In this document: positions 16,087 to 24,648 of the stretch, piece after piece
Position numbering within the stretch: position 1 is the stretch's first letter
Layout: each line of letters opens with the position of its first letter
The notes under the pieces: generated by a model
What the model was told of the DNA's origin: nothing
What the model saw: only the letters and a program-made list of their open reading frames with translations
Databases searched by the model: none
Made by a program: the position numbers and the translations under genes
NCBI GenBank assembly: GCA_963516675.1
Contig: CAUQBH010000005.1
Coordinates: forward strand, 1 to 64,000
Length of the DNA: 64,000 nucleotides
Reading direction: 5' to 3'
Source: JABCPE02 sp963516675
GTDB lineage: Bacteria; Bacteroidota; Bacteroidia; Flavobacteriales; Weeksellaceae

Positions 16087-17520
16087 TTAAACCACCCTTC
16101 CAATGAGCGTTCCCTGTGTGCTGTCATAGGCATATACAGCCACTGTATCGCCTATTTTCTGGTCATCTTGTTTGTCAAAAACTACCACTACATTTTGGGA
16201 GTTTCGGCCTCTCCATTGGTTAGGGTCTTTTTTGGAAGTTCCTTCTATCAGCACTTCGTGGTTTTTGCCTACATATCCTTTCAGTCTCATAGTAGAAAGT
16301 TCACCCTGCAAGGCAATCACCTCGGAGAGTCTGCGCTGTTTTACATCTGCTGGGACATCGTCCTTCATCTTCTTGTGCGCAGGTGTTCCTGGCCTTTCTG
16401 AATAGGCGAACATATAGCCGTAGTCATATTCCACCTCTCTCATTAGAGAAAGTGTGTCTTGGTGGTCTTGCTCTGTTTCTCCACAGAAACCAACTATCAT
16501 ATCCTGTGAAAAAGCAATATCTGGAACGATTTTTTTCGCTTCTTTTATTAAATCTAAATATTCTTGGCGGGTGTGCTGGCGGTTCATGGCTTTCAGCATG
16601 TTATTGCTTCCGCTTTGTACGGGTAAATGCACATATTTACAAATGTTGTCATATTTTGCCATCATATGGAATACATCCAGACTCATATCCTGTGGATTGG
16701 AAGTCGCAAAACGAATTCTCATCTCAGGAACGGCCTGTGCTACCATTTCCAGCAGCTGTGCGAAATGCAGGGCTGTTGCCTTTTGCATCTCAGAAGCTTT
16801 GTCAAAATCTTTTTTCGCGCCGCCGCCATACCAAAGGTAGGAATCCACATTCTGCCCAAGGAGTGTGATTTCCTTATAACCATTTTCCCAAAGTTCTTTG
16901 CACTCGTTAATAATAGAATGAGGGTCTCGGCTTCTTTCCCTTCCACGAGTGAAAGGCACGATGCAGAAAGTACACATATTGTCGCATCCACGGGTAATCG
17001 TCACGAAAGCAGTTACGCCATTTCCGCTCAGACGCACAGGACTGATGTCGGCATAAGTTTCTTCTTTGGAAAGCATCACATTGATGGCATCTCGCCCTTC
17101 CGAAGTTTCTTTCAAAAGGTTAGGCAGGTCTCGGTAGGCATCTGGCCCAACAACTAAATCCACCAAATGTTCTTCCTCCAAAAGTTTGGTTTTCAATCGC
17201 TCCGCCATACATCCTAAAACACCTACGGTAAGGCTTGGCTTTTCTTTCTTAAGGGTTTTAAACTGCGAAAGTCGCATTCTTACGGTCTGCTCTGCTTTCT
17301 CACGAATAGAGCAAGTATTCAGCAGAATAAGGTCTGCTTCCTCTAGAACCGTAGTAGTATTGTAGCCGTTTTTTTGTAAAATGGAAGCTACGATTTCGGA
17401 GTCAGAAAAATTCATCTGACAGCCATAGCTTTCCAAAAAAAGTTTTTTTGTATTTCCATCAAGGTCTGCGATTGCATAGGCTTCGCCTTGGCGTGTTTCA
17501 TCTATGTACTTCTTCTCCAC
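16087..17520 (-). CDS. miaB: tRNA-2-methylthio-N6-dimethylallyladenosine synthase
   Basis: This 477-residue methylthiotransferase adds a methylthio group to i6A37 of tRNAs. The N-terminal UPF0004 domain has cysteines Cys34, Cys70 and Cys104 for the auxiliary [4Fe-4S] cluster. The radical-SAM cluster motif CxxxCxxC is Cys179, Cys183 and Cys186 (RGCDNMCTFC). A TRAM RNA-binding domain covers the last 65 residues. It is the first gene of the miaB / sigma-54 activator / lptE / repeat-protein operon; 33 nt separate it from the activator. Confidence 0.95.
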   Translation of the reverse strand: MEKKYIDETRQGEAYAIADLDGNTKKLFLESYGCQMNFSDSEIVASILQKNGYNTTTVLEEADLILLNTCSIREKAEQTVRMRLSQFKTLKKEKPSLTVGVLGCMAERLKTKLLEEEHLVDLVVGPDAYRDLPNLLKETSEGRDAINVMLSKEETYADISPVRLSGNGVTAFVTITRGCDNMCTFCIVPFTRGRERSRDPHSIINECKELWENGYKEITLLGQNVDSYLWYGGGAKKDFDKASEMQKATALHFAQLLEMVAQAVPEMRIRFATSNPQDMSLDVFHMMAKYDNICKYVHLPVQSGSNNMLKAMNRQHTRQEYLDLIKEAKKIVPDIAFSQDMIVGFCGETEQDHQDTLSLMREVEYDYGYMFAYSERPGTPAHKKMKDDVPADVKQRRLSEVIALQGELSTMRLKGYVGKNHEVLIEGTSKKDPNQWRGRNSQNVVVVFDKQDDQKIGDTVAVYAYDSTQGTLIGRVV

Positions 17521-17603
17521 ATTCTAATTTTTTACGAAGATATAAAATTTCTGCCAAATTGACAGATTTAAGTTGGAATTTTTCTATTTTCCAAATATTT
17601 CAC

Positions 17604-18803
17604 TTACAGAACTTCTATTTGATTTTTTAATAAATCTTCAAAAACTTCTCTTTTTCTGATGAGGTGCGCTTTGTCATTTAGCCAAAGAACCTCCGCAGGT
17701 TTTAGTCTGGAATTAAAGTTAGAACTCATCTCAAAACCATATGCGCCTGCGTTTCTGAAAACCAGAATATCTCCCTCGCGAACTTCATTGAGTTTTCTAT
17801 CCCAAGCGAAAGTGTCTGTCTCACAGATGTTTCCCACCACGGTGTAGATTCTCTCCGTTCCTGTAGGGTTAGAGAGGTTTTCTATGATATGGTAGGAATC
17901 ATAAAACATAGGTCTGATGAGGTGGTTGAACCCAGAATTAACTCCCACGAAAACCGTAGCAGTCGTTTGTTTAATAACATTGGCATTTACCAAGAAATGT
18001 CCAGATTTTCCCACTAAATATTTCCCTGGCTCGAACCAAAGTTCCAGCTCTTTATCGTTTTCTTTGCAGAAGCTAAGGAAAGCATCTTCCACTTTTTTAC
18101 CAAGTAAAGCGATGTCCGTTTCCATATCATCTGAATGGTAGGAAATTTTAAAACCACTACCCATGTCAATATATTTCAAATTAGGAAAATGTTCCACTAG
18201 TTCGAACATGATTTCCATTCCTTGCAGGAATACATCAGGGTCACGGATTTCGCTACCTGTGTGCATATGCAGTCCTTCGATATTCAGTTTTGTGGATTTT
18301 ACTAATCTTTCTATATGGCGAAGCTGATGGATAGAAATCCCAAATTTAGAGTCAATATGTCCCGTGGATATTTTGTGGTTTCCTCCTGCATATATGTGAG
18401 GATTTATTCTGATGAAAATAGGGTAGGAATCACTATATTTATTCCCGAACTGCTCTAGAATAGAGATGTTATCAATATTGATATGAGCGCCTAGTTTCAT
18501 GGCTTCTTCTATCTCTGTGAGGTCTACACAGTTAGGCGTGAATAAAATTTTCTCAGGAGAAAATCCTGCTTTGAGTCCAAGTTTGACTTCGTTGATAGAG
18601 ACACAGTCAAGATTTGCGCCCAGCTGTTCTACATATTTTAATATGTTGATGTTGGTCAATGCTTTACAAGCGTAGAAAAATTTTGTTTTTTCAGGAAAAG
18701 CTGAAGTCAAATTTTGGTACTGATTTTTAATTGATTCAGCATCATATACATATAAGGGTGTCCCGAATTCACTGGCAATATTCAGTAAAATATTGTTATT
18801 CAT
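17604..18803 (-). CDS. lysA: Diaminopimelate decarboxylase
   Basis: This 399-residue PLP enzyme makes lysine from meso-diaminopimelate. The Schiff-base lysine is Lys47 in YACKALTN. Other family marks are the HTGSEI segment, FEPGKYLVG and CETDTFAWDRKL near the C terminus, where Cys enters the partner active site in the dimer. Length is typical. It is transcribed alone, away from other lysine genes, with an upstream terminator shared with rpmA. Confidence 0.92.
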   Translation of the reverse strand: MNNNILLNIASEFGTPLYVYDAESIKNQYQNLTSAFPEKTKFFYACKALTNINILKYVEQLGANLDCVSINEVKLGLKAGFSPEKILFTPNCVDLTEIEEAMKLGAHINIDNISILEQFGNKYSDSYPIFIRINPHIYAGGNHKISTGHIDSKFGISIHQLRHIERLVKSTKLNIEGLHMHTGSEIRDPDVFLQGMEIMFELVEHFPNLKYIDMGSGFKISYHSDDMETDIALLGKKVEDAFLSFCKENDKELELWFEPGKYLVGKSGHFLVNANVIKQTTATVFVGVNSGFNHLIRPMFYDSYHIIENLSNPTGTERIYTVVGNICETDTFAWDRKLNEVREGDILVFRNAGAYGFEMSSNFNSRLKPAEVLWLNDKAHLIRKREVFEDLLKNQIEVL

Positions 18804-18827
18804 AATAAAATCGATTTATATTGATAT

Positions 18828-18860
18828 AAAAAAGCCTCAGTAGAAAACTAAGGCTTTTTG
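18828..18860 (-). terminator. Terminator downstream of rpmA
   Basis: The stem AAAAAGCCT / AGGCTTTTT, with a partly paired loop, lies between the rpmA stop and the lysA start. It would end the rplU-rpmA transcript. Confidence 0.7.
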
Positions 18861-18878
18861 GATTTTTATCAATGCTTC

Positions 18879-19136
18879 TTAAGCATTTGGTTCTACAGAT
18901 ACGAAAGATCTGTTATCTCTCTTTTTAGTGAAAACTACTTTACCATCTACAAGAGCAAATAATGTATGGTCTTTACCCATTCCTACATTTTCACCTGGAT
19001 GGTGCTGAGTACCTCTTTGTCTTACGATGATGTTCCCAGCAATAGCTTCCTGACCACCAAAAATCTTCACGCCTAATCTTTTAGAGTGAGACTCTCTACC
19101 GTTTTTGGAACTACCAACTCCTTTCTTGTGTGCCAT
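18879..19136 (-). CDS. rpmA: 50S ribosomal protein L27
   Basis: This 85-residue protein is ribosomal L27, which reaches toward the peptidyl-transferase centre. The N terminus MAHKKGVGSSKNGR and the segment IVRQRGTQHHPGENVG are typical. It has the standard short N terminus with no cleavable extension. It follows rplU by 26 nt, the usual two-gene operon. Confidence 0.97.
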   Translation of the reverse strand: MAHKKGVGSSKNGRESHSKRLGVKIFGGQEAIAGNIIVRQRGTQHHPGENVGMGKDHTLFALVDGKVVFTKKRDNRSFVSVEPNA

Positions 19137-19162
19137 TTTATTTTATGGTTTTTAAGGGTTTA

Positions 19163-19720
19163 TTACTTTTTTAATTCTTTAAATTTAGCGATGTTTTTCT
19201 CAATCAAAGCATCTACTTCTGCATGAGGAAGAGTTGCTTTTCCTTCAGCAAGAGATACTAGAGTTTCTCTGTTTTCTTTAGACTGAGAAAGGTTGAACTT
19301 TTTCAATTTGTAGTTAAGTTCATGGTCTTCGCTGAAATCTACAGTGTCTCTATCTGCACCAGCAGCTTCTGGCTTAGCAGTTTCCTTTGTACTCTTCTTA
19401 GCTCCTCCTGAAAAACCAGTGATAGAAGTAATCTGAATCTGAGTCAACTGTTGTCTGTGACCATTTTTTACTTTGTAACCTTTTCTTCTTTTCTTTTTGA
19501 AAACGATTACTTTATCAGCTTGGACATGGTCCAAAATCTCTGCTTCTACAGCGATTCCTTTTACAGCTGGGGCGCCTACTGTTACAGTTCCGTTAGAAGT
19601 TAAAAGAACTTTGTCAAAAGAAACTTTTGCTCCTTTGTCTCCTGCTAAACGGTTTACAAATAACTTTTGGTCTTGCTCTACTTTGTATTGAAGCCCCGCT
19701 ATCTCTACGATTGCAAACAT
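19163..19720 (-). CDS. rplU: 50S ribosomal protein L21 with C-terminal extension
   Basis: Residues 1-103 are normal L21 (MFAIVEIAGLQYKVEQDQKL, VIVFKKKRRKGYKVKNGHRQ). An extension of about 80 residues follows (low-complexity linker rich in Lys, Thr and Ala, then a helical tail ending in KNIAKFKELKK). Standard L21 is about 100-105 residues, so the total of 185 is long. Similar tails occur in flavobacteria, but their function is not known. It is the first gene of the rplU-rpmA operon behind a strong promoter. Confidence 0.95.
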   Translation of the reverse strand: MFAIVEIAGLQYKVEQDQKLFVNRLAGDKGAKVSFDKVLLTSNGTVTVGAPAVKGIAVEAEILDHVQADKVIVFKKKRRKGYKVKNGHRQQLTQIQITSITGFSGGAKKSTKETAKPEAAGADRDTVDFSEDHELNYKLKKFNLSQSKENRETLVSLAEGKATLPHAEVDALIEKNIAKFKELKK

Positions 19721-19752
19721 TGTTATAAGTATTTAATTTTAAAATTAGTTTG

Positions 19753-19782
19753 CAAATATAATCTTTTTTTTTCTACTACAAA
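19753..19782 (-). promoter_or_regulatory. Promoter of rplU-rpmA
   Basis: On the minus strand, TTTG (19782-19779) is followed after 18 nt by TATATTTG (19760-19753), a textbook Bacteroidota promoter, 32 nt before the rplU start codon. Confidence 0.75.
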
Positions 19783-19807
19783 AATCCTATCACTTTTTTA
19801 ATAAAAA

Positions 19808-19833
19808 AACTTCTCTCAAATCCGAGAGAAGTT
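19808..19833 (-). terminator. Terminator after the M48 peptidase gene
   Basis: A perfect stem AACTTCTCTC / GAGAGAAGTT with a 6-nt loop lies just beyond the M48 gene stop; A/T-rich tracts flank it. Confidence 0.7.
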
Positions 19834-19839
19834 CTTGTA

Positions 19840-20658
19840 TTATTTTTGAACAATTTTAGTTTTTGGAAGTTCTACTGTTCCTGGATCTTTCCAAAGTCCA
19901 TCTTTTATCGCTTTTTTCTTAATTGCTTCAGCTCTTTTTCCGCTGTCTGGGTGAGAGTTGAACATTCTTTGGAATCCGTTTTCTTTAGCTCCTCCAGCAA
20001 GAAGTTCTAACTTTTTGAATGCAGTGTAAGCTCCTACTACATTGTAACCATTAGATTTCATGAATTGGTATGAATAGTCATCCGCTTGGCTTTCCTGCTT
20101 TCTACTGTGAGAAGAATCCAAGAATGCATTAGCCATGTTTCCTAACTGAGTTTCGCTAAGTTTTGACACTGTGTTACTTGCAGCTCCAGCAGCATCTACA
20201 AGTGCAGCTCTAGTATATGCGGATTTGATAGCATCTTTAGTGTCTTCGTTTTTCACATGCCCAATTTCATGCCCAATAACAGCCAAAAGCTCATCATCAG
20301 TCATGATGTCCATAAGAGAAGAGAAAACTCTCACACTTCCATCAGCAGCAGCGAAAGCATTGATATCTCTTACTAAATATACTTTATAATTTAAAGTAAG
20401 TCCATCTTGGTTTTTGTGTTTTCCGAAAAGACGGTTTAGTCTTTTTGTGTAAGGGCTGTTTTTGTCAGCTACTGGATTGTTATTATCCATCCAGTCCACA
20501 GACTCTTTAGAAAGTCTTGCTGCATCAGCGTTAGAGAAAGTCAATGCTTTTACTCCTTTTGCACCTGCATCTAGAGCTTTTCCTAAATTGATTTTTTGAG
20601 CATCAGCAAAATGAATTGCTCCTGCCATAAGACCTAAATAAATTACTTTTTTAAACAT
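19840..20658 (-). CDS. M48-family zinc metalloprotease, exported
   Basis: This 272-residue protein has a cleavable signal peptide (MFKKVIYLGLMAGAIHFADA). The gluzincin motif HEIGH is in AVIGHEIGHVKNED (about residues 135-148), and the third ligand region is SRKQESQADDYSYQF. It resembles the BepA/LoiP group of periplasmic M48 proteases that help outer-membrane quality control. The start at 20658 is preferred over an upstream in-frame codon because it gives a normal signal peptide. Confidence 0.88.
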   Translation of the reverse strand: MFKKVIYLGLMAGAIHFADAQKINLGKALDAGAKGVKALTFSNADAARLSKESVDWMDNNNPVADKNSPYTKRLNRLFGKHKNQDGLTLNYKVYLVRDINAFAAADGSVRVFSSLMDIMTDDELLAVIGHEIGHVKNEDTKDAIKSAYTRAALVDAAGAASNTVSKLSETQLGNMANAFLDSSHSRKQESQADDYSYQFMKSNGYNVVGAYTAFKKLELLAGGAKENGFQRMFNSHPDSGKRAEAIKKKAIKDGLWKDPGTVELPKTKIVQK

Positions 20659-20731
20659 AATTTTTGTTTTTGAATGATGCACAAAGTTACTAAATATTAT
20701 TCAGAAGGGATAAATTTTTAATTAAAAATTT

Positions 20732-20739
20732 TATTTTTG
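20732..20739 (+). promoter_or_regulatory. -7 box for the acyltransferase gene
   Basis: TATTTTTG matches TAnnTTTG, 20 nt before the ATG at 20760. Confidence 0.45.
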
Positions 20740-20759
20740 GCTAAAAATTCTCGCTTTTG

Positions 20760-21845
20760 ATGAAAAGAGATTTATATATTGATTACGCAAAAGGTTTGGC
20801 GACTTTGTCGATAGTTTTTATCCACACTGTTTTTTGGTCTGGGCAGTTTTATGTTTCTAATGAAATGAGGATTTTCAGTCTGCTTTTTGATGTGCCTGTT
20901 TTCTTTGCACTCAGTGGATTGACCTCTTCTGGGAATCTTGATAAGACCTTTCGCAGACTGCTGAAATTACAAATCACCTATATGATTTTTGTGACAACAT
21001 TGTTCTTTTTTGATAGTTTTTTCAAGGTTTTTCTGCGGTCTTTTTTTGATAAGGAAACATACCAAAATTTCTTCCTGACCTTCGGTTCTAAATATACAGA
21101 GGACAGTCTGAGTCAGCCTTTTGATTTTAAACTTTTGGGAAACTGGTGGCTGCATCAGTATAGCACCTGTGATGTGTTTCCTGTGGTGATGGGCAATTTT
21201 TGGTATTTGAAGACTTACTATGTCGTTACTTTTTTTGGAGTAATCGTGCTGAGGTTTTTCTCAAAATACATTTGGTGGATTATAGGTTTTTGTGTGGTTT
21301 TTATATTTGTTTTTAATTTTAATCCAGATTTTTACCCTACTGGGCAGGTGGGCTATACGGTTTTTTATTTGATGGTTTTTCTTGTGGCTTATCAGCTGAA
21401 AAACAAGAAATTGACCAATTCCCAAGTTCTGTTTTTAATTGGTTTTGTCTTGCTCAGCCTTGTGGGGATGTTTTGGAGCTATGGAGCAGATATTTTCTAT
21501 AAACTTAATAAACAGAAATTCCCGCCGAAAATTCCTTATATCGTTTGGTCTTTCGTTTCTTTGGCGATGGTTTTTATCTTTTATAACAGACTAAAAATTC
21601 AGAAAGAAAGTCTGCTTTCCTACATAGGTCAGAATGCGATATTTTTCTATTTCGCACAGGGAATCAGCTCGTCTTTGGTGTATTTTTTCATTCCTATTTT
21701 TAGGGAAAATTTACATTGGTTTATTTTGATGATTTTGATTTATGGTTTAAATGTCTTACTGGCTGTGATTATTGCTAAATTTCTGAAAAAAATAGATGAA
21801 CAAGGTTGGAAAATTTTGAATTTATTGGCTGGAAAAATCAAATAA
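20760..21845 (+). CDS. Membrane acyltransferase 3 family protein
   Basis: This 361-residue protein has about ten hydrophobic helices. The N terminus RDLYIDYAKGLATLSIVFIHT matches acyltransferase 3 (OafA/WecH type) enzymes, which acylate surface sugars or lipids; the His in VFIHT fits the conserved catalytic His. The acceptor is unknown. It is flanked by an M48 protease and a DUF4349 lipoprotein, with no polysaccharide cluster near. The ATG at 20760 is used rather than the TTG just before it. Confidence 0.78.
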   Translation: MKRDLYIDYAKGLATLSIVFIHTVFWSGQFYVSNEMRIFSLLFDVPVFFALSGLTSSGNLDKTFRRLLKLQITYMIFVTTLFFFDSFFKVFLRSFFDKETYQNFFLTFGSKYTEDSLSQPFDFKLLGNWWLHQYSTCDVFPVVMGNFWYLKTYYVVTFFGVIVLRFFSKYIWWIIGFCVVFIFVFNFNPDFYPTGQVGYTVFYLMVFLVAYQLKNKKLTNSQVLFLIGFVLLSLVGMFWSYGADIFYKLNKQKFPPKIPYIVWSFVSLAMVFIFYNRLKIQKESLLSYIGQNAIFFYFAQGISSSLVYFFIPIFRENLHWFILMILIYGLNVLLAVIIAKFLKKIDEQGWKILNLLAGKIK

Positions 21846-21998
21846 ATATGCTATATTTGGAATAAAGTTTTTTTACAAATCAAAGACAATCAATATTATA
21901 AATTTGTAAAACCAATTTTCAGTAGTTTTAAAACCAATTTACAATAATTGTCAAGGAATTTGATGGAAATTTGTACCAATAATTCAAAAAATAAGAAT

Positions 21999-22922
21999 AT
22001 GAAAAGAGTATTTAGAAATTCGGTTGTGGTCTTTATGGCAGTGTTTATCATGGCTTCCTGTGCTAAAAAAAATGAGGCAGAAGCGACTCATTTAGACCTT
22101 GATTTAAAAGAATCTGAAGCAATGGTGGATAGTGCTGCCACATCTATATCTATGGCAGCGAACCAAGAAGTAGAAGGTAAAAAATTCGTGCGAAAAGCAA
22201 ATGTAGATATGGATGTTTCAGATGTGTATCAGGCAACTATCTACATAGAAAATACATTGAAGGAAATGGGTGGTTTTGTGACGAGTAGTAATTATCGTAG
22301 CGATGTTTTGGAGGAAAATATCTTCCCTCAGTCAGAAGAAAAATCTCTATATGTCCGTAAATACACCACTAAAAACCAAATGCAGGTGCGGGTGCCGACT
22401 GAGAAATTGTCCGATTTCCTAAAGTCACTGAATGACAAGAGTATTTTTCTCCGAGAACGCACCATCACGGCGCAAGATGTGAGTGCAAATGTAAAAATGG
22501 CTGAACTGGAAAAACAAAGAATGGAGAAACATAAATCTCAACTTTCCCAGCAAACCAATACCACAAAAAACGCAGAAGCAACAAATGATAATGAGCGAGA
22601 GCTTAATTATCAGAAAATAAACGATTTCAATCTCGCTGATGAACTGAAATACAGCACGGTGAGCATCTATCTTTCCGAACCGAAATTCAAGATTTCTCAA
22701 GAAGAAATGCCGAATATCAGAAGCTTGGAAGACAAATACAAAGGAAGTTTTTGGTATGATTTTAAAGAAGCTTTCGTTGATGGATTCTATGGATTCCAGA
22801 AGTTCTTAATACTGGCTGCAAACGCTTGGATGTTTATTTTAGCTGGTATTTTAGGAATTTTTGCTTGGAGAAATAGAAAGAAATTTTGGAAAAAATCAGA
22901 TAAAAAAGAAGAAGAAAAATAA
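21999..22922 (+). CDS. DUF4349 lipoprotein with C-terminal membrane helix
   Basis: This 307-residue protein has a lipoprotein signal (FMAVFIMASC), a DUF4349 domain (about 65-265: FVRKANVDMDVSDVYQ, GGFVTSSNY, MQVRVPTEKLSDFLKSL) with a helical insert, and a C-terminal membrane helix (FLILAANAWMFILAGILGIF) followed by a basic tail. It may be anchored at both ends. Function is unknown; DUF4349 proteins are common envelope proteins. The start at 21999 (MKRVFRNSV) gives the correct signal peptide. A strong terminator follows. Confidence 0.82.
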   Translation: MKRVFRNSVVVFMAVFIMASCAKKNEAEATHLDLDLKESEAMVDSAATSISMAANQEVEGKKFVRKANVDMDVSDVYQATIYIENTLKEMGGFVTSSNYRSDVLEENIFPQSEEKSLYVRKYTTKNQMQVRVPTEKLSDFLKSLNDKSIFLRERTITAQDVSANVKMAELEKQRMEKHKSQLSQQTNTTKNAEATNDNERELNYQKINDFNLADELKYSTVSIYLSEPKFKISQEEMPNIRSLEDKYKGSFWYDFKEAFVDGFYGFQKFLILAANAWMFILAGILGIFAWRNRKKFWKKSDKKEEEK

Positions 22923-22927
22923 ATGAT

Positions 22928-22955
22928 AAAAATCCCTGCTGTGTGGGGATTTTTT
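22928..22955 (+). terminator. Terminator after the DUF4349 gene
   Basis: The stem AAAAATCCC / GGGATTTTT with an 8-9 nt loop ends in a T-run, 6 nt past the stop codon. Confidence 0.8.
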
Positions 22956-22968
22956 CAATTTAAAAGAC

Positions 22969-22976
22969 TAAATTTG
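22969..22976 (+). promoter_or_regulatory. -7 box for pgi
   Basis: TAAATTTG matches the -7 consensus, 22 nt before the pgi ATG, between the upstream terminator and the gene. Confidence 0.5.
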
Positions 22977-22998
22977 TGTTTTTTAATAATTAAAATTT

Positions 22999-24639
22999 AT
23001 GCTGCCAAAAATAAACCCTACCCAGACCAAGGCTTGGAAAGGTCTGAATGAATATTTTGCTGAAAAAAACTTTGATTTGAGGGAGCTTTTCGCTGAAAAT
23101 CCTAATCGTTTCGAAGAATTTTCTATAAAAAGAGAAAACTTTTTGTTTGATTTTTCTAAAAATCTAATCGATGAAAAGGTAAAAAGTCTTTTGCTTCAAT
23201 TGGCTGAAGAATGCGAACTGAAAACGGCAATTTCGGCAATGTTTTCAGGCGAGAAAATAAATGAAACCGAAGGAAGAGCAGTTCTCCACACAGCTTTGAG
23301 GGATTTTTCTGACCAGCTGATTTTAGTGGATGGGAAAGATATAAAACCCGATGTGAAAAGAGTGCTCTCTCAGATGAAAACTTTTTCGGAAAAGGTGATT
23401 TCGGGCGAACACAAAGGGTTTTCGGGAAAGGAAATCATGGATGTGGTGAATATCGGGATTGGCGGTTCGGATTTAGGGCCTGTGATGGTCTGCTCTGCGT
23501 TGAAGCATTTTAAAACAAGGCTGAATGTACATTTTGTGTCTAATGTAGATGGAAATCATTTAGCCGAAACGCTTAAAAACCTCAGCCCAGAGACTACGCT
23601 TTTCATCATCGCTTCTAAAACTTTTACCACGCAGGAAACCATGACCAATGCCCATTCTGCAAAGGATTGGTTCTTAAAATCTGGCAGTGAGGGAGATGTG
23701 GCGAGGCACTTTGTGGCGCTTTCTACTAATGTTTCGGAGGTTAAGAAATTTGGAATCGCCGAAGAAAATATTTTTGAATTTTGGGACTGGGTCGGCGGTC
23801 GTTATTCGCTTTGGTCTGCTATCGGTCTAAGTATAGTATTATCAATCGGTTATGGTAATTTTGAACAGCTTTTAAAAGGAGCAAACGACACAGATCTTCA
23901 TTTCCAAAAAGCGGATTTTTCTGAAAATATTCCAGTGCTGATGGCATTGCTGGGCATTTGGTATAGAAACTTTTTTGATGCAAGTTCTCACGCTGTTCTG
24001 CCTTATTCACAGTATCTTGACCGTTTTCCTGCTTACCTTCAGCAGGGCGATATGGAGAGCAATGGTAAGTCCGTGGATAGAAATGGGGAATTTGTGTATT
24101 ACGAAACTGGGCCGATTATCTGGGGAGAGCCGGGGACTAACGGACAGCACGCCTTCTATCAGCTTATTCATCAGGGAACAGAGCTGATTCCGTCGGATTT
24201 TATCGCTTATGCGAAGTCTTGTAATTCGGTCGCTGACCATCAGGAAAAACTTTTGGCGAATTTCTTTGCGCAGACAGAGGCTTTGGCTTTTGGAAAGGAT
24301 AAAGAGCAGGTTTTAGATGAATTACAAAAAACCAATAAATCTGTTGCTGAAATAGAAAAGTTGGTAAATTATAAGATTTTCCAAGGAAATATTCCAACGA
24401 ATTCGTTTTTATTCAAAGAATTAAATCCTTTTTCGCTGGGGCAGCTTATCGCTTTGTATGAGCATAAGATATTTGTTCAGGGAGTGATTTGGAATATTTT
24501 TAGTTTTGATCAATTTGGGGTAGAACTTGGAAAAGTCCTTGCAAATAGAATTTTACCTGAACTTGCCAATTCTGATAAAATTTCTTCCCATGATTCTTCT
24601 ACTAATGGACTGATAAACTATTATAAAACAAACAAGTAA
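22999..24639 (+). CDS. pgi: Glucose-6-phosphate isomerase
   Basis: This 546-residue glycolytic enzyme interconverts glucose 6-phosphate and fructose 6-phosphate. Signature segments are NIGIGGSDLGPVMV (phosphate-binding), FIIASKTFTTQETMTN, DWVGGRYSLWSAIGLS and GQLIALYEHKIFVQG. Catalytic Glu and His are expected in the QGDMESNGKS and YGQHAF-type regions (here GTNGQHAFYQLIHQG). Length is standard. A Sel1-repeat gene starts 10 nt later and may be co-transcribed. Confidence 0.96.
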   Translation: MLPKINPTQTKAWKGLNEYFAEKNFDLRELFAENPNRFEEFSIKRENFLFDFSKNLIDEKVKSLLLQLAEECELKTAISAMFSGEKINETEGRAVLHTALRDFSDQLILVDGKDIKPDVKRVLSQMKTFSEKVISGEHKGFSGKEIMDVVNIGIGGSDLGPVMVCSALKHFKTRLNVHFVSNVDGNHLAETLKNLSPETTLFIIASKTFTTQETMTNAHSAKDWFLKSGSEGDVARHFVALSTNVSEVKKFGIAEENIFEFWDWVGGRYSLWSAIGLSIVLSIGYGNFEQLLKGANDTDLHFQKADFSENIPVLMALLGIWYRNFFDASSHAVLPYSQYLDRFPAYLQQGDMESNGKSVDRNGEFVYYETGPIIWGEPGTNGQHAFYQLIHQGTELIPSDFIAYAKSCNSVADHQEKLLANFFAQTEALAFGKDKEQVLDELQKTNKSVAEIEKLVNYKIFQGNIPTNSFLFKELNPFSLGQLIALYEHKIFVQGVIWNIFSFDQFGVELGKVLANRILPELANSDKISSHDSSTNGLINYYKTNK

Positions 24640-24648
24640 CAAAAATCA

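Noticed and set aside
16383..17157. Several plus-strand frames of 128-176 residues opposite miaB
   Set aside because: They overlap a certain gene over their whole length and show no recognisable protein pattern.
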